NCBI RefSeq assembly: GCF_001570585.1
Contig: NZ_BBXF01000005.1
Location: 496,001 to 560,000, forward strand
DNA from: Herbidospora daliensis
GTDB lineage: Bacteria; Actinomycetota; Actinomycetes; Streptosporangiales; Streptosporangiaceae
Direction of reading: 5' to 3'
Length of the DNA stretch: 64,000 nt
Part shown: positions 1-6,975 of the stretch, one piece after another
Numbering within the stretch: position 1 is the stretch's first letter
Layout of the letters: every line of letters begins with the position of its first letter
Program-made: the position numbers and the translations under genes
The notes under the pieces: model-generated
The model's input: only the letters and a program-made list of their open reading frames with translations
Databases searched by the model: none
What the model was told of the DNA's origin: nothing

Positions 1-63
1 CTGATCGATTGACCGCAATCGGCCGCATGTCCGGCAAGGTCGGCAGCTCCTACGTTGGGGCGC

Positions 64-456
64 ATGCCGTATTCCTACGGGGTCACCGCACACTCCCAGG
101 CCCCTCCTGACGCCGTCTTCGCGGCATTGGTCCACGCGGCCACCTGGCCCCGTTGGTCGCCGATCGACTCCGCCGACGTGGAGAACGGCGACCCCGGCGA
201 CACCTGGACCTTCCCCAGCAGCCGGAACGTCTCCCGGAAGCGGATCGTCGCGCTGATCGACGACCGGCGGTTACCTCGGCGCCCCTTCCGCTCGTACCGG
301 GGCACCGTCGATCTCTCCCCCGCGCCCGGCGGGGGCACCCCCATCACGTGGTCGGCCACTTTCTGGACCTGGTACCTGACCCGCTTCATGCAGCGCATGG
401 TCGACGGCCTCGCCGCGTACCCCGACCACCCACGACACGAGAAGGACACCCGATGA
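64..456 (+). CDS. SRPBCC-family protein, shortened
   Basis: A small START/SRPBCC (polyketide cyclase/dehydrase-like) protein of about 130 residues. The N-terminal APPDAVFAAL...WPRWSPID stretch and the later SYRGTVDLSPAPGGGTPITWSATF and FMQRMVDGLAAY stretches are typical of the fold. Family members are usually about 145 residues. Here the segment between the two halves (IDDRRLPRRPFRSYRG) and the loop after SATF look shortened, so the ligand cavity may be altered. I chose the ATG at 64; a TTG nine bases upstream is also in frame. Its stop overlaps the start of the DUF2306 gene (ATGA), so the two are probably cotranscribed. No ligand can be assigned. Confidence 0.75.
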   Translation: MPYSYGVTAHSQAPPDAVFAALVHAATWPRWSPIDSADVENGDPGDTWTFPSSRNVSRKRIVALIDDRRLPRRPFRSYRGTVDLSPAPGGGTPITWSATFWTWYLTRFMQRMVDGLAAYPDHPRHEKDTR

Positions 457-1127
457 GGAACCGCAGCCGCAGATGGTGGGTCTTATGGGGGCTGATGGCG
501 CTGTCGGCGGTCGGCTTCGCCGTAGGGTCGGTGCCGCCCTATCTGACCGGGAACGCCGAGAGCGCTCCCCTGCCGCTCAACCCCGACGTGGCGCTGCACT
601 ACCTGTCCCTGGCGGTGCACGCCCTGCCGGGCGGGCTGGCCCTGGCGCTCGGCCCGCTGCAGTTCGTCACCCGCCTCCGCATCAGCCGGCCCAAGCTGCA
701 CCGGGTTATCGGCCGGGTGTACATGATCTCGATCGTGGTCGCCTCGATCGCGGCCGCGGTCAACGCGGCGATCACGATCAGCGGCTTCGCCGTCCAGGTC
801 GCGTTCTACATCCTGGTGGCGGCCTGGTTGTACACCGTGGCCATGGCCTACCGGTGCATCCTCCGCGGCGAGGTGCAGCTGCACCGGATCTGGATGATCC
901 GCAACTACACGCTGACGTTCGCCGCCGTCACGCTGCGTGTCTACTTCCTGCTCGGCCTCCAGGTCGCCCCCTCGCTGGGGTTCGAGGCGATCTACACCGC
1001 CTCCGTGTGGGCGTCGATTTTGGGCAACGTCCTGGTGGCGGAATATTTCATCGTCCAGCGTCTGCTGGCCCCCTTGGCTCGCCGCGAACAGCGCCGGGAA
1101 GCGCCGACTTTCGCGGCGACGCGCTGA
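453..1127 (+). CDS. DUF2306 integral membrane protein
   Basis: A predicted membrane protein of 224 residues starting MRNRSRRWW and overlapping the upstream SRPBCC gene by four bases. Hydrophobic segments occur near residues 9-27, 47-70, 85-110, 112-130, 145-165 and 175-200. The HRVIGRVYM and HRIWMIRNYTLTFAAV stretches, with paired histidines next to membrane helices, are typical of the DUF2306 (YozB-like) family. The family has no established reaction; the conserved histidines suggest possible haem or metal binding, which is inference. The overlap implies coupled translation with the SRPBCC partner. Confidence 0.85.
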   Translation: MRNRSRRWWVLWGLMALSAVGFAVGSVPPYLTGNAESAPLPLNPDVALHYLSLAVHALPGGLALALGPLQFVTRLRISRPKLHRVIGRVYMISIVVASIAAAVNAAITISGFAVQVAFYILVAAWLYTVAMAYRCILRGEVQLHRIWMIRNYTLTFAAVTLRVYFLLGLQVAPSLGFEAIYTASVWASILGNVLVAEYFIVQRLLAPLARREQRREAPTFAATR

Positions 1128-1223
1128 GGTAAACGATCCGCCCTCCCCGCGAGCTTTACCTGCTGACGGGAAGTTTTGGCTGGTCAACGGGGTTCCTTGA
1201 CCTGTGGAGGGAGGGGAGGATCG

Positions 1224-2729
1224 ATGGGAAGATGGAAACGGGCGTCGTACCGCGCCCGCAGAACGGTAGCCACAGGTGTGGTCATGGCATTCATGTGCCT
1301 GGGGCTCAGTTTGCTCTTCTTGATGTACGTCGGCGGCAAGGAAAGCGACAGCGCCCTCCAGCAGGGCCTCTCCGCCTGGAACGACGTCGAACCCCTGATC
1401 CAGCAGGAGCGACTGCCCCCCGTCCTGCCGCATGACTTCAACGAGGCGATCCAGGTCGTGGACCCCCGCGGCAACGTCGCCGCGGCCAGCAGCCAGCTGA
1501 CCGGCGCGCCGCCGATGGCGACCTTCCACCCCACCCACGGCAAACTGAGCACCACCAAGATCCTCTGCCCGCCGGCCGGACTGGCGGGCTGCAGCACCGT
1601 CGCGTCGATCAACGTCGACCAGCCCGACGGCCTCTGGTCCCTGTACGTGGCGACCCCCACGGTCCCCTGGTACGGCAGCACCACCGCCGTGTTGCTGGCG
1701 ATCGGCACGTCCCTGCTGATGACGGCTGCCGTCACCGCCTGGGTGTTCCGCGACATCTCCAAGGCCGTCGAGCCGGTCTCCGCGATCCAGCGGCAACTCG
1801 CCGACATCACCGCCGCCCACCTCGAACACCGGGTCCCCGTCCCCGACGCGTACAAGACCTACGAAGAGGTGACGGTCCTGGCCAAGACGGTGAACGCCAC
1901 CCTCGACCGCCTGGAAGCGGCCTACGAGCGCCTGCGGCGCTTCACCTCCGACGCCTCCCACGACCTGCGCAGCCCGATCACCGCCATGCGGCTCCACCTG
2001 GACGAGGCCCTCGCCTACCCCAAGGAGTCCGACTGGCCCGAGGTCGCCACGAAGGTCATGGCCGGCGTGGAACGCCTCCAGGCGATCGTCACCGACCTGC
2101 TGGCCCTGGCCCGCCTCGACGCCGGCGCCCCCCTCAACGGCGAACCCACCGACCTGAGCGCGCTCGCCGCCGCCGAACTCGACCAGCGCACCCACGGCAC
2201 GACGATCGTCCGCCGCCTCCAGAAGGGCGTGTGCGTCGACTGCGACCGCCTGCGCATCTCCCGCGTCCTGGTCAACCTCCTCGACAACGCCGAACGCCAC
2301 ACCACCTCCCGCATCACCGTCACCGTCCGCGCCGAGAACGGCACCGCGATCCTCGAGGTCCTGGACGACGGAGACGGCGTGGCCGCCGCCGACCGCGAAC
2401 GCGTCTTCGAACGCTTCACCCGCCTGGACGCCGCCCGCGACCGCGACTCGGGCGGCACCGGCCTCGGCCTGGCCATCGCCAGGGAGATCGCCCACGCCCA
2501 CGGAGGCACCCTGACCATCGAGGACAGCCCCCGGGGGGCCCGTTTCGTCCTCCGCCTCCCCCAGTGCCCCGGCACCCGCGAGACGCGCAGCCAGACCGTG
2601 CCGACACCGGCGGACGGCCCGAACCGTCACCCATGGCCCGACTGGCTGAGAAGGGCGGTCATCATGAACGACCGGGGCCAGATCACCAAGGGCATGCTGA
2701 ACCCGGCCCGGCAGCAGTCGCGCTGGTGA
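1224..2729 (+). CDS. Sensor histidine kinase (orphan)
   Basis: A 501-residue membrane sensor kinase. The start at 1224 is preceded by a strong GAGGGGAGGA ribosome site; an in-frame start 48 bases upstream lacks one. Order: TM1 (about 16-36), extracytoplasmic sensor region to about 150, TM2 (about 154-176), HAMP linker, HisKA with the phosphorylated His near residue 246 (SDASHDLRSPITAMRL), and HATPase_c with N box (NLLDNAERH), DDGDGV, FERFTR and the GTGLGLA glycine lid. After the ATPase domain there is an unusual charged tail of about 50 residues with no family match that I recognise. No response-regulator gene is adjacent on either side within the window, so its partner is unknown. Confidence 0.93.
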   Translation: MGRWKRASYRARRTVATGVVMAFMCLGLSLLFLMYVGGKESDSALQQGLSAWNDVEPLIQQERLPPVLPHDFNEAIQVVDPRGNVAAASSQLTGAPPMATFHPTHGKLSTTKILCPPAGLAGCSTVASINVDQPDGLWSLYVATPTVPWYGSTTAVLLAIGTSLLMTAAVTAWVFRDISKAVEPVSAIQRQLADITAAHLEHRVPVPDAYKTYEEVTVLAKTVNATLDRLEAAYERLRRFTSDASHDLRSPITAMRLHLDEALAYPKESDWPEVATKVMAGVERLQAIVTDLLALARLDAGAPLNGEPTDLSALAAAELDQRTHGTTIVRRLQKGVCVDCDRLRISRVLVNLLDNAERHTTSRITVTVRAENGTAILEVLDDGDGVAAADRERVFERFTRLDAARDRDSGGTGLGLAIAREIAHAHGGTLTIEDSPRGARFVLRLPQCPGTRETRSQTVPTPADGPNRHPWPDWLRRAVIMNDRGQITKGMLNPARQQSRW

Positions 2730-2733
2730 ACCT

Positions 2734-4257
2734 TCAAGCGACGAGCAGACGCAGCCCCAGCTCGGCCACGTCGAGACCGGCGAGGTGGCCGTTGCGTTCG
2801 GCCCATCGACCGGATGCGAGATCTGCACGGAGGTCGTTCACCACCCGGTTCTCGACTTCGGGGCCGACACGGGCCCAGATCGACATGCCACTGCGGATGT
2901 GCTCGTCGAGGTAGGCCTCGGGGCGGCGCCAGAAGGCGTGGTAGAACCCGTCGACGCAGTCCCAGGGGACGAGCACCGGCTCGGTTCTCGCCCCGATCGC
3001 CTCGGCCAAATCACTGAGGGAGGGGCGGTCTGCCCAGAGGGCGGCGAACTCAGGTAGGTAGTCGCGATTGAGCCAGAACAGGTCGGCGGCACTGGGGTCG
3101 CAGGTGAACACGACCACGCGGCGAGCGACCCGCCGCATCTCACGGAGACCCGCGATCGGATCCGGCCAGTGGTCGATGGTGGCGAACGCCATCGCCGCGT
3201 CGAACGAGTGGTCCGCGAAGGGGAGGTTCTCCGCGGTGGCGTCGATGCACGGCGCTGCACCGGCGGGGCGCTGGGCCCGCATGACCGCCGACGGCTCGAC
3301 TGCGGTCACCTCGAAATCATGGGGTCCGGTGTCAATTTGCTTTATGGCCGCGCGAATCGCCTGCTCAGCGGGGGCTGACGGCTTGCAAGGCCCGGTTTCT
3401 GCTGACGTAAGGGCGGGGCGAGATGCCCGCTCAGCGGGGCCTGGCGGCTCGTGAGGCCCGGTGCCTGCTGACGTGAGAGCGGGGCGAGATGCCCGCTCAG
3501 CGGGGCCTGGCGGCTCGTGAGGCCCGGTGCCTGCTGACGTGAGAGCGGGGCGAGATGCCCGCTCAGCGGGACCCGGCGGCTCGTGAGGCCCGGTGCCTGC
3601 TGACGTGAGAGCGGGGCGAGATGCCCGCTCAGCGGGACCCGGCGGCTCGTGAGGCCCGGTGCCTGCTGACGTGAGAGCGGGGCGAGATGCCCGCTCAGCG
3701 GGACCCGGCGGCTCGTGAGGCCCGGTGCTGGACGGCCTCGGGGTGAGGTGAGGTGCCTGCTCAGCGGAGCTTGGAGCCTCGTAAGAGGCGGCACCGGCTG
3801 GCTTCAGTACCGCGCGAAGTGTTTTGTCCTCTGGGTGCAGCGGCTTGGAGGATCGAGTGTCCGCTGACTTCGGGGATGCGGGAAGAGTCTGCTTGGTGGA
3901 GCCCTCGAACTGGTGAGGCACAGTGTCGGCTGGCTTCAGGACCTCGCGAAGTGCCGGCTGCCCAGCAGAGCCTGGAGGTTCGTGAGGGCCGGTACCTTTT
4001 GGCTTCAGGGCCGGGGAAAGTGCCTGATCAGCGGGGCCGGGGGGCTCGCGGGAGTCGATGCCGGCCAGCTTCAGCGCCGCGCGAGATCTCTGCTCAGCGG
4101 AGCTTGGAGGCTCGTAGGACCCGGTGCCCGCCCCAACGTTCAGAACCGTTCGTGCATCGCCGAGTGCGGCCCAGACCTGCCGGGCGATGCGCGGCTCGGT
4201 GCGCCGGGTCAGGTTGTAGGTGGTGCCGATGGCGTCGTACAAGTGTCTACTGGACAT
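2734..4257 (-). CDS. Class I SAM methyltransferase with internal repeat insertion
   Basis: A 507-residue protein starting MSSRHLYDAIG after an AAAGGCGG ribosome site. Residues 37-50 hold SAM motif I (VLNVGAGTGSYEP). After about 266 residues of tandem repeats the fold resumes with VTAVEPSAVM (motif II acid, about residue 320), DATAENLPFADHSFD and AFATIDHW, ending at residue 507. Without the insertion the protein would be about 241 residues, the usual size of methyltransferase_11 enzymes. The repeats (residues 44-309) sit exactly between beta-strand 1's glycine loop and beta-strand 2, so they would loop out of the cofactor site. The gene converges on the histidine kinase, with four bases between stops. 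The methyl acceptor is unknown. Whether the enzyme still binds SAM is uncertain. Confidence 0.85.
   Translation of the reverse strand: MSSRHLYDAIGTTYNLTRRTEPRIARQVWAALGDARTVLNVGAGTGSYEPPSSAEQRSRAALKLAGIDSREPPGPADQALSPALKPKGTGPHEPPGSAGQPALREVLKPADTVPHQFEGSTKQTLPASPKSADTRSSKPLHPEDKTLRAVLKPAGAASYEAPSSAEQAPHLTPRPSSTGPHEPPGPAERASRPALTSAGTGPHEPPGPAERASRPALTSAGTGPHEPPGPAERASRPALTSAGTGPHEPPGPAERASRPALTSAGTGPHEPPGPAERASRPALTSAETGPCKPSAPAEQAIRAAIKQIDTGPHDFEVTAVEPSAVMRAQRPAGAAPCIDATAENLPFADHSFDAAMAFATIDHWPDPIAGLREMRRVARRVVVFTCDPSAADLFWLNRDYLPEFAALWADRPSLSDLAEAIGARTEPVLVPWDCVDGFYHAFWRRPEAYLDEHIRSGMSIWARVGPEVENRVVNDLRADLASGRWAERNGHLAGLDVAELGLRLLVA
3331..4128 (-). repeat. In-frame 66-bp minisatellite inside methyltransferase
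   Basis: Twelve units of 22 (twice 23) residues in tandem. Five (3397-3726) are nearly identical at DNA level with an exact 66-bp period; the other seven (3727-4128 and 3331-3396) are diverged. The consensus begins TGPHEPPGPAE and ends RPALTSAG. Each unit starts with a copy of the host motif-I tail (GTGSYEP-like), and the last partial copy TGPHD runs directly into the next host strand. The DNA unit contains the hairpin CCCGCT-C-AGCGGG. Because 66 is divisible by three and no stops arise, copy-number change would keep the frame. Confidence 0.95.
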
Positions 4258-4911
4258 CAGACCGCCTTTGTCCGGGCGGCAGATCATGCGGCAGCCGCCA
4301 CCTTGGCATATGCGGGTCGAAGCTCCTGTTGCCAGGTTCTCCCAAGGCCACCGACAAGTCATGTGGCCGTCGCTCGGACCAGGATCATCCTCGACCATCA
4401 GACCTGAGCGCCCATGGCCATCCTCTGGTCCGCTGAGCGTTGTCGCGCACCGTCTCGAATAGCAGCGGATCTGCCCCCTGTCGGTGCGGCGATGTGCGAC
4501 AGGGCTCTTGGCGACGGCAAGGAACCGAAGATCTCAACTCGAGCTCCAGCGAGTTACCCCCTTCCGATGTTCACATCACCCCGCCGAATGGCACTGCGCC
4601 TGCACCCCGTACCTGCCGGGCGGCGTACCTGCCGGGCGGCGATCTTGATGGGTTCGCACCCAAGCCTCGCCGCATGCGCCAGGCGTTGCGGCTGCGTTGG
4701 AGTTTGGTCCGGGTGGCGGCGAGCTGCGTCTGTGCCGGGCCGGTTCGTTGGCGGACAGCGGCGTGCCCGTACGGGGTCGGCGTCCGCTGCGTTCGTGGCT
4801 GCATGTCATCAACGATTACCCACTCATCTGTATGAGGTCACGCTGCTCTGAGCGGATCCGCCGCAGGCGGATTAGGTCATGTCGCAGCAGGCGGCCTCAC
4901 ATGATGGACGC
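4258..4911. other. Gene-free stretch upstream of clpP operon
   Basis: About 650 bases with no convincing gene; the open frames here have no recognisable protein character. It contains a perfect 16-base direct repeat (CGTACCTGCCGGGCGG twice in tandem, about 4608-4639) and, near its right end, the palindrome described separately. It should contain the promoters of the methyltransferase (leftward) and the clpP operon (rightward), but no clear -35/-10 pair could be fixed by eye. Confidence 0.5.
4856..4872. promoter_or_regulatory. Candidate PopR/ClgR-type operator
   Basis: ATCCGCCGCAGGCGGAT is a perfect 7-3-7 palindrome ending 39 bases before the first clpP start codon. As I recall the literature, the Streptomyces clpP3 clpP4 activator PopR binds palindromes of the form TCTGCC-N3-GGCAGA. 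The site here, TCCGCC-N3-GGCGGA, has the same length and spacing with one symmetric change. A PopR/ClgR-like gene lies just past the operon. Binding is inferred. Confidence 0.55.
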
Positions 4912-5538
4912 ATGAGCGATGAATCGAAATCCCCTTTGTTCGACGTGCAGGTGCGGCGTAGGCTTTACGAGCAGCGGACGCTCGTTCTCGACGGTCCTCT
5001 CGACGACGACAACGGCACTCTTCTCACCACGCAATTGATAACCCTCGCGATGGAGGATCCGTCGGCCGACATCGCATTGTGGATCCATTCGCCGGGTGGT
5101 TCCGTGCCGTCGATGCTGGCGATCCGTGACGTCATGCGGCTGATTCCGTGTGACGTCGCGACGCTGGTGCTGGGCATCGCCTACAGCGCCGGCCAGTTCC
5201 TGCTCTCCTCGGGCGCCCGGGGCAAACGTCGCGCTCTGCCGCACGCCCGGGTGCTGATGCACCAGGGGTCGGCCGGCATCGGCGGCACCGCCGTCGACAT
5301 CGAACTGCAGGCCAGCGACCTGCGCCACACCCGCGACACGGTGCTCGGCCTCATCGCCGAAGACACCGGCCAGCCCGTGGAGCGCATCTTCGACGACTCC
5401 CTGCACGACCGCTGGTATACGGCGCAGGAGGCCCTCGACTACGGCTTCATCGATTCGATCGTCAGCGATTTCGGCGAGATCGCGCCACTCGCCCAGCATC
5501 GGCTCGGTTTCGGCGTCACCGAAGGAGCGGCCCGATGA
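4912..5538 (+). CDS. clpP: ATP-dependent Clp protease proteolytic subunit (active-type)
   Basis: A 208-residue ClpP serine protease subunit that would form a tetradecameric chamber with a Clp ATPase (ClpX/ClpC). The triad is intact by alignment to the family: Ser92 in GIAYSAGQ, His117 in VLMHQ and Asp166 in LHDRWYT. The oxyanion/substrate strand SPGGS is at 60-64. The sequence around the serine (YSAG) departs from the common AASMGA. I chose ATG 4912 (MSDESK); an upstream in-frame ATG at 4879 overlaps the palindromic region. The next gene starts within its stop (ATGA). The pairing with a second clpP and a PopR-like gene suggests the conditional clpP3-clpP4-type system of actinomycetes rather than the housekeeping clpP1P2 pair. 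Confidence 0.93.
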   Translation: MSDESKSPLFDVQVRRRLYEQRTLVLDGPLDDDNGTLLTTQLITLAMEDPSADIALWIHSPGGSVPSMLAIRDVMRLIPCDVATLVLGIAYSAGQFLLSSGARGKRRALPHARVLMHQGSAGIGGTAVDIELQASDLRHTRDTVLGLIAEDTGQPVERIFDDSLHDRWYTAQEALDYGFIDSIVSDFGEIAPLAQHRLGFGVTEGAAR

Positions 5539-6131
5539 GCACGTACACCATCCCCAACGTCATCGCCCGCAATTCACGTGGCGAGCGCATTCTCGACGTC
5601 TATTCGCATCTACTCACGGAGCGAATCGTCTATCTGGGCACGGCCATTGACGCGGGCGTCGCGAACGCCCTCATCGCGCAATTGATTTTCCTGGAGTCCG
5701 ACAATCCCGACGCCGAAATCCAGTTCTACATCAACTGCGAGGGCGGCGATCCGAGCGCGATGCTCGCGATCTACGACACGATGCGGTACATCCGCCCGAA
5801 GGTCGCCACCACCTGTGTCGGCCAGGCCATCGCGGTGGGCGCGGTGCTCTTGGCGGCGGGCGCGGAGGGGAAACGTTCGGCCCTTCCGCACGCACGGGTG
5901 GTCCTGCACCAGCCGGCCGCCCAGGGTCGCGGCGCGATCCCCGACCTGATCCTGCAGGCCGACGAGGTCGTGCGGGTCCGGGCCGACATCGAGCGCATCT
6001 TGTCGCGGCACACGGGCCAGACCGTCGAGACACTCCGTGCCGACACCGACCGCGACCGGGTGTTCACCGCGACTGCGGCGATGGAGTATGGGCTCCTCGA
6101 CCAGATCATCGAGGAGCACTCACGCAAGTGA
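5535..6131 (+). CDS. ClpP paralogue lacking the catalytic serine (ClpR-like)
   Basis: A 198-residue ClpP-fold protein translationally coupled to the preceding clpP. Strong ClpP features include ERIVYLGTAID, LIAQLIFLES, ALPHARVVLHQP (His125) and TDRDRVFTA (Asp174). At the position of the nucleophile the usual GQAASMGA reads GQAIAVGA, so the serine is Ala100. If the reading is right, this subunit cannot form an acyl-enzyme and would act as a structural or regulatory ring partner, as ClpR does in plastids and cyanobacteria. The rest of the gene looks under normal constraint: no stops, normal length, and His and Asp retained. Confidence 0.9.
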   Translation: MSTYTIPNVIARNSRGERILDVYSHLLTERIVYLGTAIDAGVANALIAQLIFLESDNPDAEIQFYINCEGGDPSAMLAIYDTMRYIRPKVATTCVGQAIAVGAVLLAAGAEGKRSALPHARVVLHQPAAQGRGAIPDLILQADEVVRVRADIERILSRHTGQTVETLRADTDRDRVFTATAAMEYGLLDQIIEEHSRK

Positions 6132-6207
6132 TGTCGCGGCCCTCGTGGCGGACTGCGGGCGCTCGACCTGGCGGGGCCCTCCGCAGCAGGCGGCGCCGGC
6201 GGTCTGG

Positions 6208-6540
6208 TTAGGCGGCAAGCAGCGTGACTCCCAAGGAGCCGCTCTGCGCCGCCCGCAGATTCTCGGTCACGGCGGAGGTCAGCTCGATCAACGTGATCTC
6301 CAGCGCCCCGGCGACCGCGGCGATCATCTCGCTCGACGGCTCTTTGAGGCCCCGTTCCATCTCGGAGAGGTACTGCGGCGAGACCCCGGCGCGCTGGGCC
6401 GTCTCGGCCAGCTTCTCACCACGCTCGTGGCGGATCTCCCGGAGGCACTCACCGAGCGCCTCCCGCCACAGCGGCTCCCGGGCGGGCTCCGGCTCGCTTC
6501 GATCGCTCACCCGCCGCAGCGGCGTAACAGAGGAGGCCAT
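6208..6540 (-). CDS. ClgR/PopR-like XRE regulator with C-terminal LAA
   Basis: A 110-residue XRE-family regulator. The helix-turn-helix at about residues 33-80 reads LREIRHERGEKLAETAQ..VSPQYLSEMERGLKEPSSE, very like ClgR/PopR, which control clp genes in actinomycetes. The protein ends VTLLAA; a Leu-Ala-Ala tail resembles the ssrA-type degron, and ClgR and PopR are known ClpP substrates degraded through alanine-ended C-termini. It lies tail-to-tail with the clpP pair, 76 bases apart. The likely circuit is activation of the clpP operon and destruction of the activator by Clp protease; this is inference. A generic XRE repressor is the alternative. Confidence 0.8.
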   Translation of the reverse strand: MASSVTPLRRVSDRSEPEPAREPLWREALGECLREIRHERGEKLAETAQRAGVSPQYLSEMERGLKEPSSEMIAAVAGALEITLIELTSAVTENLRAAQSGSLGVTLLAA

Positions 6541-6975
6541 GCCTCACCATAAACAGCCACCGAGCCGCCGTCGCGGCCTCTTCGCGCACAGCACAACCGG
6601 AACCACACCGCCCAGGTGCCGGGTGGGTGGAGCAGAGAAAGCAGCACGTAGTGGTCCGCAACCTCATCTGCGACCTCCCGGAGCGCCTCCTCGGCCCACT
6701 CGACCGCCTCGGATAGCAGCACGTGCTGGTCCGCAACTTCATCCGCGCTTAGGCCGGCGACACGGTGCGCAAGACGCTCCTGACAAATACGGGATCCGCG
6801 GTTGTCGAGGCCAAGGACCTCGACAACCGGATCATCTGCGGCGACCTGCACGTCGACATCGTCCACACTGCTGTGCAGCCTGCCGCCTTCGGTAGCTCAG
6901 GCCTCGGTCGAAGAGCGATTTACACACTGCCCAACACGTTGAAGAGCTTCAGGCGATCCGAGTTTGGTCGCGTGA
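6541..6975. other. Gene-free stretch with diverged direct repeat
   Basis: About 435 bases without a recognisable gene. Two imperfect copies of a roughly 35-base sequence (around 6640-6678 and 6715-6750, sharing GGTCCGCAAC and AGCAGCACGT) lie about 75 bases apart, and a strong hairpin follows (separate entry). The minus strand translates a short open frame with a duplicated ADEVAD..VLLS phrase, which looks like a decayed coding fragment. Confidence 0.4.
6793..6833. repeat. Long near-perfect inverted repeat
   Basis: Arms GGTTGTCGAGG (6800-6810) and CCTCGACAACC (6818-6828) pair perfectly around a seven-base loop (CCAAGGA). They extend through GATCC (6793-6797) and GGATC (6829-6833) with a two-base bulge, giving 16 pairs in 41 bases. 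No T-run follows on either strand, so a Rho-independent terminator is not supported. It lies between the PopR-like gene and the hydrolase gene and is not explained by either. Confidence 0.7.

Noticed and set aside
483-2828. A 781-codon open frame antisense to the histidine kinase, and similar long frames opposite other genes (13594-15729, 19131-21170, 55278-58691, 60847-63087)
   Set aside because: They mirror real genes in high-GC DNA, have no family character and show Arg/Gly/Pro-rich or repetitive composition expected of shadow frames.
3342-3794. Alternative open frames through the 66-bp array
   Set aside because: Because 66 is a multiple of three and the unit lacks stops, other frames stay open by default; only the methyltransferase frame continues into conserved domains on both sides.
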